Below, piece after piece: positions 24,917-34,076 of a DNA stretch of 64,000 nucleotides. Numbering within the stretch: position 1 is the stretch's first letter; the number at the start of each line of letters is the position of its first letter. Under the pieces are notes generated by a model, which was not told where the DNA came from, did no database searches, and worked only from the letters and a program-made list of their open reading frames with translations. This DNA is from Pedobacter sp. Bi126 (GTDB lineage Bacteria; Bacteroidota; Bacteroidia; Sphingobacteriales; Sphingobacteriaceae). The DNA is taken from contig NZ_CAKKMS010000003.1 in assembly GCF_918698245.1 (NCBI RefSeq), positions 620,001-684,000 on the forward strand, given 5' to 3'. The translations under genes and the position numbers were made by a program.

Positions 24917-27421
24917 ATGAAAAATAAGTTCTTTTTAGCCTCAACTTTCTCATTTGCCCTATGGTTCTTTTGTTCATTTATTGGTAGCCAGAGAAAAATC
25001 CAACAGAGTTGGATCAGAATTAATTTGCTCGGTTACCCCACCGGGGGCATTAAAGTTGCGGTATGGGCAAGCAAAACAGGCGAAATTCCTACCCAATTTG
25101 AAATTATAGAAAAGGAAACCAATAAAATTGTTTATACCTCGACCAATATTAAAAACTTCGGCAGCTATGGTCCTTTTAGTCAAACTGCCCGATTAAATTT
25201 TAGTGATTTTAAAAGCACAGGGCGTTTCTACCTCAGGGCAAATGGTATTGTTTCTCCCCTGTTGTTGATCAATAACGATGTGTACAAAGGTGCAGCAGAT
25301 TTCTGTTTACAATATATGCGCCAGCAACGGAGCGGTTTTAATCCGTACTTAAAGGATAGCTGCCATACCCACGATGGCTTTGTTTTATATGGCGCCAAAG
25401 CTGGCATTAAAGACAGTACACATTTTGATGCTTCTGGTGGTTGGCACGACGCCAGCGATTACCTCCAATATTCAACTACTTCGGCAAATGCAGCCTATCA
25501 CCTACTAATGGCCTATCGCGACTTCCCTCAGGTATTTAGCGATAGGCAAACGGCAAATGGTTTGGATGGAAAAAACGGCCTTGCTGATGTTCTGGACGAA
25601 GCTAAATGGGGATTGGATTGGCTGTTGAAAATGCACCCACAAAAAAAGATCATGTTCAACCAACTGGCCGATGACCGTGACCACATCAATATGCGGATTC
25701 CAAAAGAAGACAGTCAATATGGAAAGGGTTTTGAGCGCCCGCTCTATTTTATTACCGGCGAGACACAGCAACGGGGCAAATTTATGAACAACACCACCGG
25801 TACCAGCTCTACTGCAGCTAAATTTACGAGTGCTTTTAATTTAGGATCCGTTTTATTTAAAGATATAGATCGTAATTACGCCGAATTACTTGTTAAAAAG
25901 GCCAAAACAGCCTATAAATTTGCATTACAAAAACCCGGGGTAACGCAAACAGCCGCTGTAAAATCGCCGTACATTTATGCTGAAGACAACTGGGTTGATG
26001 ACATGGAGCTGGCCGAAACATCATTCAATTTCGGAAGAGAAAAGATCGATCAAAAGAAAATAGCACAGGCCTTAAGCTACGCCCAACAAGAAAGTATCAC
26101 GCCCTGGCTACAAAAAGACACCGCAGCGCATTATCAATATTATCCTTTTATCAACCTTGGTCATTACGAAATCGCTAAGCAAGATTCAACAGACAAAACA
26201 GCCATCAACTATTATCAACAAGGCATATCGCAAGTTTGGAGCCGTGCGAAAAACAATGCCTTTTATCGTGGTATTCCTTTTATTTGGTGCAGCAATAACT
26301 TAACGGTTGCCTTTGCCATGCAGTGTAGCTGGTACTCGGCACTAAGCGGCGATAAAACTTATGCGGAACTGGATCAGGCTAATTTCGACTGGCTTTTTGG
26401 CTGTAACCCCTGGGGAACGAGCATGGTTTATGGCTTACCTCAATGGGGAGATACACCAAGCGATCCGCACTCGGCTTTTACCCATTTAAAGAATTACCCC
26501 ATTAACGGCGGATTGGTTGATGGACCTGTTTATACCAATATTTATAAGGGTTTAATCGGGATCAAACTCAATGACGTTGATGAATATGCTGACTTTCAGA
26601 GTGACCTGGCCGTTTACCACGATGATTATGGAGATTATAGCACCAATGAACCTACAATGGACGGAACGGCATCTCTTATTTACTTATTAGCGGCAAAAGA
26701 AGCACAGGCTAAACCCTTACCCAACCATAAAACTTATAGCCTGGGTGCGAACATTCGGGGCGATTCTACCCAAAAGAAAATCTACCTGGTTTTTACAGGT
26801 GACGAATATGCAGATGGCGGCGAAAAAATAAGCAAGGTGCTGGCACAGGAGAAAGTTAAAGCATCCTTTTTTCTTACCGGAAATTTTTATCGGAATCCTA
26901 ATTTCCAGTCATTGATTAAAAAACTAAAAAACGACGGGCATTACCTGGGTCCACATTCTGATAAACATTTATTGTACTGCGATTGGAATAAACGCGACAG
27001 CCTCTTGGTTACAAAAACAGATTTCGAAACCGATTTAAGCAACAATTATCAGGCAATGGCCGGTTTTGGGATTAACAAAGAAGCGGCGGGCTATTTTTTG
27101 CCGCCTTACGAATGGTACAACCAAACCATAGCCAACTGGACCAAAGCGCAAGGCTTACAATTGATTAATTTCACTCCTGGAACACGCGCTAACGCTGATT
27201 ACACCTACCCCGAAATGGGAAAAAGTTATCGGTCGAGCGATGAGATATATAGGTCGATTACTACTTTTAACGAAACAAAAGCCAATGGTTTAAATGGTTT
27301 TATCTTGTTGTTGCACATCGGTACCGATGCCAGAAGAACTGATAAATTTTATAACAGGCTGGCAGAATTGATTACTTATCTGAAAAAGGCTGATTATAAA
27401 TTGGCTAGAATTGATAATTAA
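24917..27421 (+). CDS. Glycoside hydrolase family 9 fused to NodB polysaccharide deacetylase
   Basis: This is a secreted 834-residue two-enzyme fusion. Residues 1-25 are a signal sequence; 30-120 an Ig-like CelD_N domain (SWIRINLLGYPTGG); 125-590 the GH9 (alpha/alpha)6 domain, with aspartates Asp178 and Asp181 in GGWHDASDY and the acid Glu578 in STNEPTMDG. Residues about 620-830 are a NodB/CE4 deacetylase with the altered first motif FTGDEYADGG (Asp629) and the metal motif PHSDKH (HxxxH). GH9 enzymes cut beta-1,4-glucans, and some relatives remove glucosamine from chitosan oligomers. The deacetylase suggests a partly acetylated amino-sugar polymer as the substrate. No SusCD pair is adjacent. 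Confidence 0.9.
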   Translation: MKNKFFLASTFSFALWFFCSFIGSQRKIQQSWIRINLLGYPTGGIKVAVWASKTGEIPTQFEIIEKETNKIVYTSTNIKNFGSYGPFSQTARLNFSDFKSTGRFYLRANGIVSPLLLINNDVYKGAADFCLQYMRQQRSGFNPYLKDSCHTHDGFVLYGAKAGIKDSTHFDASGGWHDASDYLQYSTTSANAAYHLLMAYRDFPQVFSDRQTANGLDGKNGLADVLDEAKWGLDWLLKMHPQKKIMFNQLADDRDHINMRIPKEDSQYGKGFERPLYFITGETQQRGKFMNNTTGTSSTAAKFTSAFNLGSVLFKDIDRNYAELLVKKAKTAYKFALQKPGVTQTAAVKSPYIYAEDNWVDDMELAETSFNFGREKIDQKKIAQALSYAQQESITPWLQKDTAAHYQYYPFINLGHYEIAKQDSTDKTAINYYQQGISQVWSRAKNNAFYRGIPFIWCSNNLTVAFAMQCSWYSALSGDKTYAELDQANFDWLFGCNPWGTSMVYGLPQWGDTPSDPHSAFTHLKNYPINGGLVDGPVYTNIYKGLIGIKLNDVDEYADFQSDLAVYHDDYGDYSTNEPTMDGTASLIYLLAAKEAQAKPLPNHKTYSLGANIRGDSTQKKIYLVFTGDEYADGGEKISKVLAQEKVKASFFLTGNFYRNPNFQSLIKKLKNDGHYLGPHSDKHLLYCDWNKRDSLLVTKTDFETDLSNNYQAMAGFGINKEAAGYFLPPYEWYNQTIANWTKAQGLQLINFTPGTRANADYTYPEMGKSYRSSDEIYRSITTFNETKANGLNGFILLLHIGTDARRTDKFYNRLAELITYLKKADYKLARIDN

Positions 27422-27466
27422 TTAGAATATTGGCTACAATGACAAATTAAAATTTAAAATAAATAT

Positions 27467-27474
27467 TAACTTTG
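27467..27474 (+). promoter_or_regulatory. Putative -7 box (TAACTTTG) for the small membrane protein
   Basis: TAACTTTG matches TAnnTTTG and ends 20 bases before the ATG at 27495. A -33 TTG at the usual distance is not seen. Confidence 0.45.
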
Positions 27475-27494
27475 CCTCCAAATAACAAAAAAAC

Positions 27495-27680
27495 ATGAGT
27501 GTACAAGAGAACAGCAGCAATAATTTCAACTGGTTATATTATGCTTTAGGTTTATTCTTCGGAGTTTTAACTGGAGCAATCATTACGCAAAACTATATTT
27601 TCGCTTTGTTAGGTGGTGTTTTAGGTTTGTTAACAGCAGGCTTATTTTTAAACGCTATCGTAAAAGGAAGAAAATACTAG
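27495..27680 (+). CDS. Small two-helix membrane protein (61 residues)
   Basis: After a polar N-terminus (MSVQENSSNNFN) there are two hydrophobic helices with glycine-rich faces: WLYYALGLFFGVLTGAIITQN and YIFALLGGVLGLLTAGLFLNAIV, then a basic tail (KGRKY). The family is not recognised. A good -7 box lies in front, and there is no overlapping frame on the other strand. Its neighbours are a GH9 fusion and a DUF2911 gene, which offer no clear functional link. Confidence 0.65.
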   Translation: MSVQENSSNNFNWLYYALGLFFGVLTGAIITQNYIFALLGGVLGLLTAGLFLNAIVKGRKY

Positions 27681-27752
27681 TTTTTAGTCCTTTTATACAA
27701 ATTAGATCCTTTTAAGGATTAAAAATTTAATTCCACAGCACATGAGGCCGTT

Positions 27753-27780
27753 ATGATTTTACCGATAGCTGTAAAATCAT
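27753..27780. promoter_or_regulatory. Perfect inverted repeat upstream of the DUF2911 gene
   Basis: The arms ATGATTTTAC and GTAAAATCAT (10 bp, perfect) enclose the 8-base centre CGATAGCT. The element lies 35 bases before the ATG at 27816. It has no following T-run, so an operator or an mRNA leader stem is more likely than a terminator. Confidence 0.5.
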
Positions 27781-27815
27781 GATTGCTCATCGCTACTGAA
27801 AACAAAAACCTACAA

Positions 27816-28385
27816 ATGAAAAATATCTTCATTGTTGTTTTCGCTCTTCTTTGTTTTAGCGCAAAGGCTCAACAGGCCCCTACCGCTGAAGTAAAATTTC
27901 CTGTTGCAGACCCAAGTCCTGCAGATATTGTTTATTTTCCCCTTAATGCTCCAAAGGCAAAGGCTGGAGATCCAACAAAACCGGTTATAAAGATTGTTTA
28001 TTCGCGCCCGCAGAAAAAAGGACGTGATATTTTTGGCGTTTTAGAACAGTACGGAAATGTTTGGCGTTTTGGTGCCAACGAAAGTACAGAGATTCGTTTC
28101 TTCAAAAAAGTAAGCATTGGCGGTAAAAAAATCAAAGCAGGTACCTATAGCTTATTCGCTATTCCAAACAAAGATACCTGGACGATTATTGTAAATAGCG
28201 AAACCGATAAATGGGGTGCTTTTACTTACAATCAGGCTAAGGATATTGTTCGTGTAAATGTTCCGGTTAAAACCTTGGCTAAACCGATCGAATATTTCTC
28301 CCTAACCTTTGCAGAGATTACTGGAGGCGCTAATCTGGTTATTGGCTGGGATAGAACGCAGGTAGAATTACCAATTAACTTTTAA
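27816..28385 (+). CDS. DUF2911 domain secreted protein
   Basis: This 189-residue protein starts at the ATG at 27816, giving a signal peptide (MKNIFIVVFALLCFSAKA). The DUF2911 core is clear: KIVYSRPQKKGRDIFG, EQYGNVWRFGANESTEIRFFK, AGTYSLFAIPNKDTWTIIVNSE and the C-terminal WDRTQVELPINF. The family is common in Bacteroidota, is probably a beta-sandwich, and its role is unknown. A 10-bp palindrome lies 35 bases upstream, and a strong terminator follows the stop. It is therefore a single-gene unit. A TTG-initiated longer form from 27783 has no advantage. Confidence 0.9.
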   Translation: MKNIFIVVFALLCFSAKAQQAPTAEVKFPVADPSPADIVYFPLNAPKAKAGDPTKPVIKIVYSRPQKKGRDIFGVLEQYGNVWRFGANESTEIRFFKKVSIGGKKIKAGTYSLFAIPNKDTWTIIVNSETDKWGAFTYNQAKDIVRVNVPVKTLAKPIEYFSLTFAEITGGANLVIGWDRTQVELPINF

Positions 28386-28400
28386 GTCGAAAAGAAAGAA

Positions 28401-28437
28401 AAATATAAAGTCCAGGTTTTGCCTGGACTTTATATTT
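28401..28437 (+). terminator. Rho-independent terminator after the DUF2911 gene
   Basis: A 16-bp perfect stem (AAATATAAAGTCCAGG / CCTGGACTTTATATTT) with the loop TTTTG lies 15 bases after the stop. The AT-rich base of the stem supplies A- and T-runs on both sides, so it may work in both directions. Confidence 0.88.
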
Positions 28438-28488
28438 TAATCGCTTTTTATCTTCTTGCACCTATTAAACAGATTATAAAAATCAGTT

Positions 28489-28525
28489 GTCATTTCGACT
28501 GAAGCGCAGTCCCGAACATTGGGAG
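28489..28525. repeat. Partial dispersed repeat, GTCATTTCGACTGAAGCGCAG type
   Basis: The left arm of the same type of element as at 1644-1727 and 60893-60998; the right arm is absent. It lies between the DUF2911 terminator and the NTF2-like gene. Confidence 0.5.
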
Positions 28526-28579
28526 ATAAACCTTTTACTTTTTTACGGAAGCTGGCCAACGCGAAAAAGGGCTTTAAGG

Positions 28580-29044
28580 TTAATTTGAAACGAGCTTTTT
28601 AGCCTCGCTTTCGCCAGTGATGAATACTTTGTAAACCTGGGTAATTTTCCATTCGCCTTCTTTATCTTTCTCGATGATCACAAAGTTTTGTTGTGCGCCA
28701 TCAAACAATTCGTAATTAATATCTACGCGTGCAATTACCAGGGCATCGGTTTCAGAAACAATTGAAGAGCTGATGTTGCAGGCTTTCTGAATTACGCCTT
28801 CATTTTTCTTCATTTGATTTAACACATCACTTGCTTTATGTTTAATTACCCTCACATCTCTATTCGACGTAAAAACAGCATCCTCACTTAAAACAGCTCT
28901 TAACTTTTTATAGTCAGAATTCATATAGCTGTCCATATAATAATTGATAACCGATTTATGGCTTGCGGTTGGTTTTTCAGCTGCAAAAACATTATTTGTG
29001 ATTGTAATACCTAGTAATAAAATCACCAAAGCTTTTAGTCTCAT
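28580..29044 (-). CDS. NTF2-like secreted protein (lumazine-binding-type fold)
   Basis: This 154-residue exported protein starts at the ATG at 29044, with signal peptide MRLKALVILLLGITITNNVFA. The mature part has the NTF2 pattern: INYYMDSYMNSDYKKLRAVLSEDAVF, then VIARVDINYELFDGAQQNFVIIEKDKEGEWKITQVYKVF. Such Bacteroidota proteins are annotated as putative lumazine-binding or nuclear transport factor 2 family; their ligands are unknown. A longer frame to 29110 adds residues without a signal peptide and is less likely. It lies just downstream of a terminator for the first SusD gene and is probably separate from that operon. Confidence 0.8.
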   Translation of the reverse strand: MRLKALVILLLGITITNNVFAAEKPTASHKSVINYYMDSYMNSDYKKLRAVLSEDAVFTSNRDVRVIKHKASDVLNQMKKNEGVIQKACNISSSIVSETDALVIARVDINYELFDGAQQNFVIIEKDKEGEWKITQVYKVFITGESEAKKLVSN

Positions 29045-29142
29045 AACTATCTGTGTTTTTTTATTAAAGGTCGGCTGGAATAAAAGAAAATAATATGCCG
29101 ATAACACCATAATGCTGAGGTAACTAAAATGTGATATTAAGC

Positions 29143-29178
29143 AGAAAGCCCTTTCAAAATGAATTGAAACGGCTTTCT
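29143..29178 (-). terminator. Terminator of the first SusCD operon
   Basis: AGAAAGCC and GGCTTTCT form the outer stem, and TTTCAA / TTGAAA continues it after one mismatch. It lies 30-65 bases past the SusD stop on the minus strand. Confidence 0.75.
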
Positions 29179-29207
29179 ATCGCTTAGATTTTGTTTGTTA
29201 AAAAGAA

Positions 29208-30665
29208 CTAATATCCAGGGTTCTGTTGTGGTTTCAACACTGGATTTGCATCTAATTCTGCTTGTGGAATTGGAGAAACCAATCTGTTATCGCCAGACGG
29301 AAAGTTTACAATTTTCCAGTGTACAGTAGAGCCGGTTCTGTCGACACCTTTTTTCGTACGCAACAAATCAAAAAACTTATGTCCTTCACCATATAACTCT
29401 TTATTGCGCTCCGTTAGTATCTCTTCAATTAAAGCATTACCTGTGTTCACAGAAACAACTGTAGCTATCCCAGCGCGTTGTTGAATAGCCAATAACGCCT
29501 GTTTAGCTGCGGGTTCGTTACCTAGTCTTGCTTCAGCCTCTGCTTCAATTAAATACATCTCTGAAGAGCGAATTAGCACCTGATTATTAGCAGGCGTAGT
29601 TGTAAAGTCGAACTTATTGATCAGATACCCCTCACCCCTTCTTCTATATGCTGCGGTACTTGCAGCTGCCGTTGGGCTACTTTTAACCAGAAATTGCTTT
29701 TTACGCTCGTCGTTTGCTGCAAAAGAATTAAAAAAGTCGTCTGTAACTCTAAAACTAGAATAGCCCGAGTCATAAGGATCATAAAAAGATGACACTGCCA
29801 AGAAACCCTGGTTATCATCTGTTCTTACATTGATGGCGTAAATCCACTCAGAAGTTGGATTATTAAAACCTGTTAACAATGCGGCTGCCGTACTTAATGG
29901 TTTGGCCGCACGCGCTAACTTAGCATAGCGACTAGCTTCGGCCCAATTACCCATGTTTAAATAAACACGAGCTAACATACCTTGTATAGCAGGAACACTC
30001 ATTCTATAAATACTGGTCCTGCCTGTTGTTGGTAAGTTTGTTTCCGCATATTTCAAATCATCAATAATAAAAGCGTATACATCTTTTACTTTATCCCTTG
30101 CCGGAGATGTTTCATCTGGTCCAAGTGGTTTTCTTAAAATGGGTACACCAAGGGCTTCAGGATTTACGCTGTAAGGTTGGGCAAACCAACGCACCAGCCA
30201 AAAGTAAGTATAAGCTCTCAATGCACGTGCTTCCGCTAAATATTCTGTTTTTAGGGCATCGCTTATAGGAGCATCCGGAATATTAACAACAAACTGATTT
30301 GCATTTGAAATCACTTTATAACTGTACTGCCACCAGGCATAGGCATCGCCGTTGTTTACTGTTTCTACAAACTGATATTGTGCTACAAAACGGTTATAGT
30401 TTCCAGCACCGCTGACAATCATTACATCGTTACCCTTAACATCGGCACTTAATATCATGTTATTAGTATAGCCCGAAAAGGTAGTAAGATCGTAAATACC
30501 AGTCATGGCTGCCTGTATTTTTGCTCCTGATGAAAAAGCATCTTTAGCATTTATTTGTTGTGTTGGGGTTACTTGCAAAAACTCTTTCTTGCAGGATGTT
30601 GCCCCAACAAGAAGAAGCATTACTCCGGTATATAAGGCCGTTTTATATGTTTTTATCTTTCTCAT
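29208..30665 (-). CDS. susD: SusD/RagB-family outer-membrane lipoprotein (locus 1)
   Basis: This 485-residue surface glycan- or nutrient-binding lipoprotein pairs with the SusC encoded just upstream. The lipobox is VGATSCKKEFL, with the lipid-bearing Cys near residue 26. The helical TPR-like core includes LKTEYLAEARALRAYTYFWLVRWF and LARVYLNMGNWAEASRYAKLA, and the tail has EEILTERNKELYGEGHKFFDLLR and FPSGDNRLVSPIPQAELDANP, all typical of SusD. The gap to susC is only 11 bases. No hydrolase lies in this operon, so the transported substrate is unknown. A terminator follows. Confidence 0.95.
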   Translation of the reverse strand: MRKIKTYKTALYTGVMLLLVGATSCKKEFLQVTPTQQINAKDAFSSGAKIQAAMTGIYDLTTFSGYTNNMILSADVKGNDVMIVSGAGNYNRFVAQYQFVETVNNGDAYAWWQYSYKVISNANQFVVNIPDAPISDALKTEYLAEARALRAYTYFWLVRWFAQPYSVNPEALGVPILRKPLGPDETSPARDKVKDVYAFIIDDLKYAETNLPTTGRTSIYRMSVPAIQGMLARVYLNMGNWAEASRYAKLARAAKPLSTAAALLTGFNNPTSEWIYAINVRTDDNQGFLAVSSFYDPYDSGYSSFRVTDDFFNSFAANDERKKQFLVKSSPTAAASTAAYRRRGEGYLINKFDFTTTPANNQVLIRSSEMYLIEAEAEARLGNEPAAKQALLAIQQRAGIATVVSVNTGNALIEEILTERNKELYGEGHKFFDLLRTKKGVDRTGSTVHWKIVNFPSGDNRLVSPIPQAELDANPVLKPQQNPGY

Positions 30666-30676
30666 TACTTTATCAA

Positions 30677-33600
30677 TTAAAATCCAACATTAAGACCTAA
30701 CGTGAATGTTTTAACATTTGGAATATCGTTATCAGTTAAACCGGTAAGGGCTGATTCAGGATCCATACCTTTATGTTTAGCCCATGTAAATGGATTTTCA
30801 GCCATTAAATACACCCTAACATTCGACAAATGGACGGTTTCTAACCAGTTTTTCCTTAAAGAGTAGCCTAAGGTGATATTTTTAACACGCATAAACGATC
30901 CGTCGTACAAGAAACGGCTTGATTGGTTGTTTCCTAAATCAGTATTATTGATTACAAAGCGGGGCACATCGGTTATGTCACCTGGTTTTTGCCAGCTGTT
31001 AAAATTATCTATTGATAATTGCTTACCTACAGAACCCCCACTATGCATCAGATTACCATATAAGGTGTCGTAAATTTTAGCACCTGTAGAAAAATAAGTG
31101 AATACGCTTAAATCAAATTCTCTATATCTAAATGTATTGTTAAAACCTCCGGTGAATTTTGGTAGCGAAGAACCTAAACCATCATAACGTGTTGCGGTTG
31201 ACCAGTTTTTTGTGGTAATTCTGTTGCCTGTAGCCTGACCATTTACAATTTCGTCGGTATACCACATTGGCCGGCCATCTGCCGGATCAACCCCTGCATA
31301 ATCGCGTAGATACCACTGATATCTATCTTCACCCACTTTCCATCTTTTGGTACCATCAATTACCTCATTTTGGGTCATTGCATTGATTTTGTTTCTATTA
31401 GAAGTAATGTTAAAGGAGATATTCCAATCGAAATCTTTGGTTTTAACCGGGTTTCCGTTTAATAAAATCTCTACACCATAATTATCCATCGAGGCAAGGT
31501 TTGTAGTCAAATTATCAAAACCAGTCAATCTTGTAAGAGGCTGATCAAACAATAAGCCTTTAGATCCTCTTTTATAATATGAGGCTTCACCGCTAATTTT
31601 TCCTTTCAGGAAAGCGAACTCCACACCAATATCTAAAGTTGAATTCTGTTCCCATTTCAGGTTTACATTTTCGAGTTGAACGTAGTTAATACCCGATTGT
31701 CCTTCGTAGTTTTTACCCAGGCCATATAAACCTTGGGCTGCATAACGATCAATTCTGTCATTACCTGAAGTACCATAACTGGCTCTTAACTTTAATTCAT
31801 CAATCCAGTTTACATCTTTTAAGAAATTCTCTCTGCCGATGCGCCATCCACCACCAACAGAATAAAATGTTCCATATTTATTGTCATTTCCAAAAACAGA
31901 TGAACCGTCTCTTCTTAAACTCCCAGATAGATAATACTTACCTGCATAGTTATATTGCAAACGCGAAAAATACGAGGCAAACCTTTGTTGAGTATAATAA
32001 GATTGTACTGTTGATGGTGTTGATGCTGCTATTTGCTCATTAGTACCTGGGAAAGGGAATCCTGTAACCTGCGAGTAGTTAAAATCACGCTTTGAACGGT
32101 ACGCTTCCTGGCCTAATAAAACATCGAAATTATGCTGATTGAAAGTTTTGTTATAGGTTAAAGTATTTTGAAACGTTACAGTAACATCCTCTTTAGAATA
32201 ACGGTATGCGCGCCCTTTTACACTCACCCCGTCGCCATGCTCCATGTTGTAGAACTGGCGCTCCCGGTTGTTGATATAATCAACTCCTACCATAGTTTTA
32301 ACAACAAAATCTTTTAAAAACCGAACCTCCGCATAAGGGCTGGTAATAACCCTGTTGGTTATGGTATTGTATTCATTCAGTTTAGATAAACCAACGGGGT
32401 TAAAATCTGGTGTAACCGGGTTAATGTAGTTGTAGACAGGGTTTCCGACTGCATCGTACACTACGTTTCCGTTCGTATCACGTACATATAACGGATAAAT
32501 ATTGGCTGTTTGATCGGCAAAGTTTACCGGGTTATCAGAACCAGTACTTCCGGCCGGGGTGTTTTGTTCAGTACGGGTCAAACTGTTGTTAATACCCACT
32601 TTTAAGAAATCGGTAACATCGGTATTGAAGTTAAACTTGCCTGAATAGCGTTTAAAATCAGAGCGAATTACAATACCATTTTGCTCAAAGTACCCCCCAG
32701 AAACAAAGAATTTACTTCTGTCATTACCGCCGCTAGCTGATAAATCGATATTTTTAGTTACACCTCTACGTAATACTTCATCACGCCAATCGGTATCGTA
32801 AAGCAATGATGCTCCATTAGCCAATACTCCATTTGCTGTGTAAGGATTAACTGTGTTGTATGGATTTACAACTAATTTAGCATTAGTTAATCCGTTTGCA
32901 GCAGTAGCTGCGGCATCAGGAGCTAAACCCGCTGCTAAACGCTGCGCATAATAAACATCCCAAAATGTTTTGTAATATTGTGTGGCATCCATTACCTCGT
33001 GTTTATCTACTGCCTGGTAAGAATATCCGGTGCTAGAGCTTAGATTCAATTTAGTTTGGCCTGCCTTTCCTTGCTTTGTTGTGATCAATACCACACCATT
33101 TGCTGCCCTAGAACCATAAATAGCTGCAGCGGTCGCATCTTTTAATACCGTTACCGAAGCAATATCGTTGGGATTTATTGAAGAAAGTACATCAGAAGTT
33201 TGTGCAACAGAACTTAAATCGCCATTAGTAATGGCAATACCATCAACTACATAAAGCGGGGTACTCGAAGCTGTGAAGGAACCTACTCCACGAATCCTAA
33301 CAGTAGAAGTAGCGCCTGGCTGACCAGATACACTCGTAACTTGAACACCTGCAGCTGCACCCTGTAAGACCTTTTCAAAAGAAGTAACCGGACGGTCTTT
33401 GAAAACGTCCTCTTTAACTACCGCTGCAGAACCCGTAAAGTTTTCTTTCTTTACTGTTCCATAACCAATAACCATAACATCCTGAAGATTTCTAGCTGAT
33501 GATACCATGCGAATATTTAACGTTTCGCCGGTTATTCTTACTTCCTGCTCGGTATAGCCCACATAACTTAGCACTAGCGTTTGTGCATCTGAAGGTATGG

Positions 33601-33790
33601 CAATAGAAAAGGTTCCCTGTCCGGTGGTTTGCGTCAACTGTGTAGTACCCTTTACTTTTATTGATACGCCGGGCAATGGTAAACCATCATCAGCATCAAC
33701 CACCTTTCCGGTTATTGTTTTATTCTGCGCCAGGGCGTTGAAATAAGACAAAACCGCAACCATTAAAATCAATAGTAATTTTTGTTTCAT
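30677..33790 (-). CDS. susC: SusC/RagA TonB-linked outer-membrane transporter (locus 1)
   Basis: This 1037-residue TonB-dependent transporter forms a lidded pore with SusD. The start at 33790 gives a signal peptide (MKQKLLLILMVAVLSYFNALA). Then come a carboxypeptidase-regulatory-like domain (about 25-100, GKVVDADDGLPLPGVSIKVKG), a plug (about 115-235, with VMVIGYGTVKKENFTGSAAVV and the SusC phrase ATAAAIYGSRAANGVVLITTK), and the barrel ending in VKTFTLGLNVGF. No STN signalling domain is visible. The frame extends 23 codons further to 33859, but that adds no signal peptide. A possible regulatory half-site lies near 33900. Confidence 0.95.
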   Translation of the reverse strand: MKQKLLLILMVAVLSYFNALAQNKTITGKVVDADDGLPLPGVSIKVKGTTQLTQTTGQGTFSIAIPSDAQTLVLSYVGYTEQEVRITGETLNIRMVSSARNLQDVMVIGYGTVKKENFTGSAAVVKEDVFKDRPVTSFEKVLQGAAAGVQVTSVSGQPGATSTVRIRGVGSFTASSTPLYVVDGIAITNGDLSSVAQTSDVLSSINPNDIASVTVLKDATAAAIYGSRAANGVVLITTKQGKAGQTKLNLSSSTGYSYQAVDKHEVMDATQYYKTFWDVYYAQRLAAGLAPDAAATAANGLTNAKLVVNPYNTVNPYTANGVLANGASLLYDTDWRDEVLRRGVTKNIDLSASGGNDRSKFFVSGGYFEQNGIVIRSDFKRYSGKFNFNTDVTDFLKVGINNSLTRTEQNTPAGSTGSDNPVNFADQTANIYPLYVRDTNGNVVYDAVGNPVYNYINPVTPDFNPVGLSKLNEYNTITNRVITSPYAEVRFLKDFVVKTMVGVDYINNRERQFYNMEHGDGVSVKGRAYRYSKEDVTVTFQNTLTYNKTFNQHNFDVLLGQEAYRSKRDFNYSQVTGFPFPGTNEQIAASTPSTVQSYYTQQRFASYFSRLQYNYAGKYYLSGSLRRDGSSVFGNDNKYGTFYSVGGGWRIGRENFLKDVNWIDELKLRASYGTSGNDRIDRYAAQGLYGLGKNYEGQSGINYVQLENVNLKWEQNSTLDIGVEFAFLKGKISGEASYYKRGSKGLLFDQPLTRLTGFDNLTTNLASMDNYGVEILLNGNPVKTKDFDWNISFNITSNRNKINAMTQNEVIDGTKRWKVGEDRYQWYLRDYAGVDPADGRPMWYTDEIVNGQATGNRITTKNWSTATRYDGLGSSLPKFTGGFNNTFRYREFDLSVFTYFSTGAKIYDTLYGNLMHSGGSVGKQLSIDNFNSWQKPGDITDVPRFVINNTDLGNNQSSRFLYDGSFMRVKNITLGYSLRKNWLETVHLSNVRVYLMAENPFTWAKHKGMDPESALTGLTDNDIPNVKTFTLGLNVGF

Positions 33791-33893
33791 GTTTCGAAAT
33801 AAATAGTTAGTAAATAATTTGTTCTTTAGTTTTAGCAGATACGCATGAAACCAAATCAACAGGCAATTTAGGCGCTGCCGAAATTCGAAAATG

Positions 33894-33910
33894 TGCGAAA
33901 ATCACCATTT
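33894..33910 (+). promoter_or_regulatory. Half-site resembling the kinase-operon palindrome, upstream of susC-1
   Basis: TGCGAAAATCACC (33894-33906) followed by ATTTT matches 17 of 18 bases of TGCGAAAATCACCCTTTT in front of the VOC-AraC operon. The right half of the palindrome is not conserved here. It lies about 105 bases before the susC start. Confidence 0.45.
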
Positions 33911-33932
33911 TAGAAACGGTCGGTATAAACGC

Positions 33933-33969
33933 AAAAAAGCAAACCCCAATCCTGGCAGTTTGCTTTTTT
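33933..33969 (-). terminator. Terminator of the VOC-AraC operon
   Basis: AAAAAAGCAAAC and GTTTGCTTTTTT pair over 12 bases around a 13-base loop. It lies about 110 bases beyond the AraC stop and before the SusC promoter region. Confidence 0.85.
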
Positions 33970-34076
33970 AATCATTATTAACCTAAACAGGAAAAAACTT
34001 CTACAAATTGTCCTGCAAGAGCTTCAAAAATAGTTTCATCCTAACATTCTAAATATGCAGAAATCACTATTTATAA

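Noticed and set aside
29208..33790. Calling the first SusCD pair a polysaccharide utilisation locus
   Set aside because: No glycoside hydrolase, lyase or esterase gene lies in the same operon; the substrate class is unknown.
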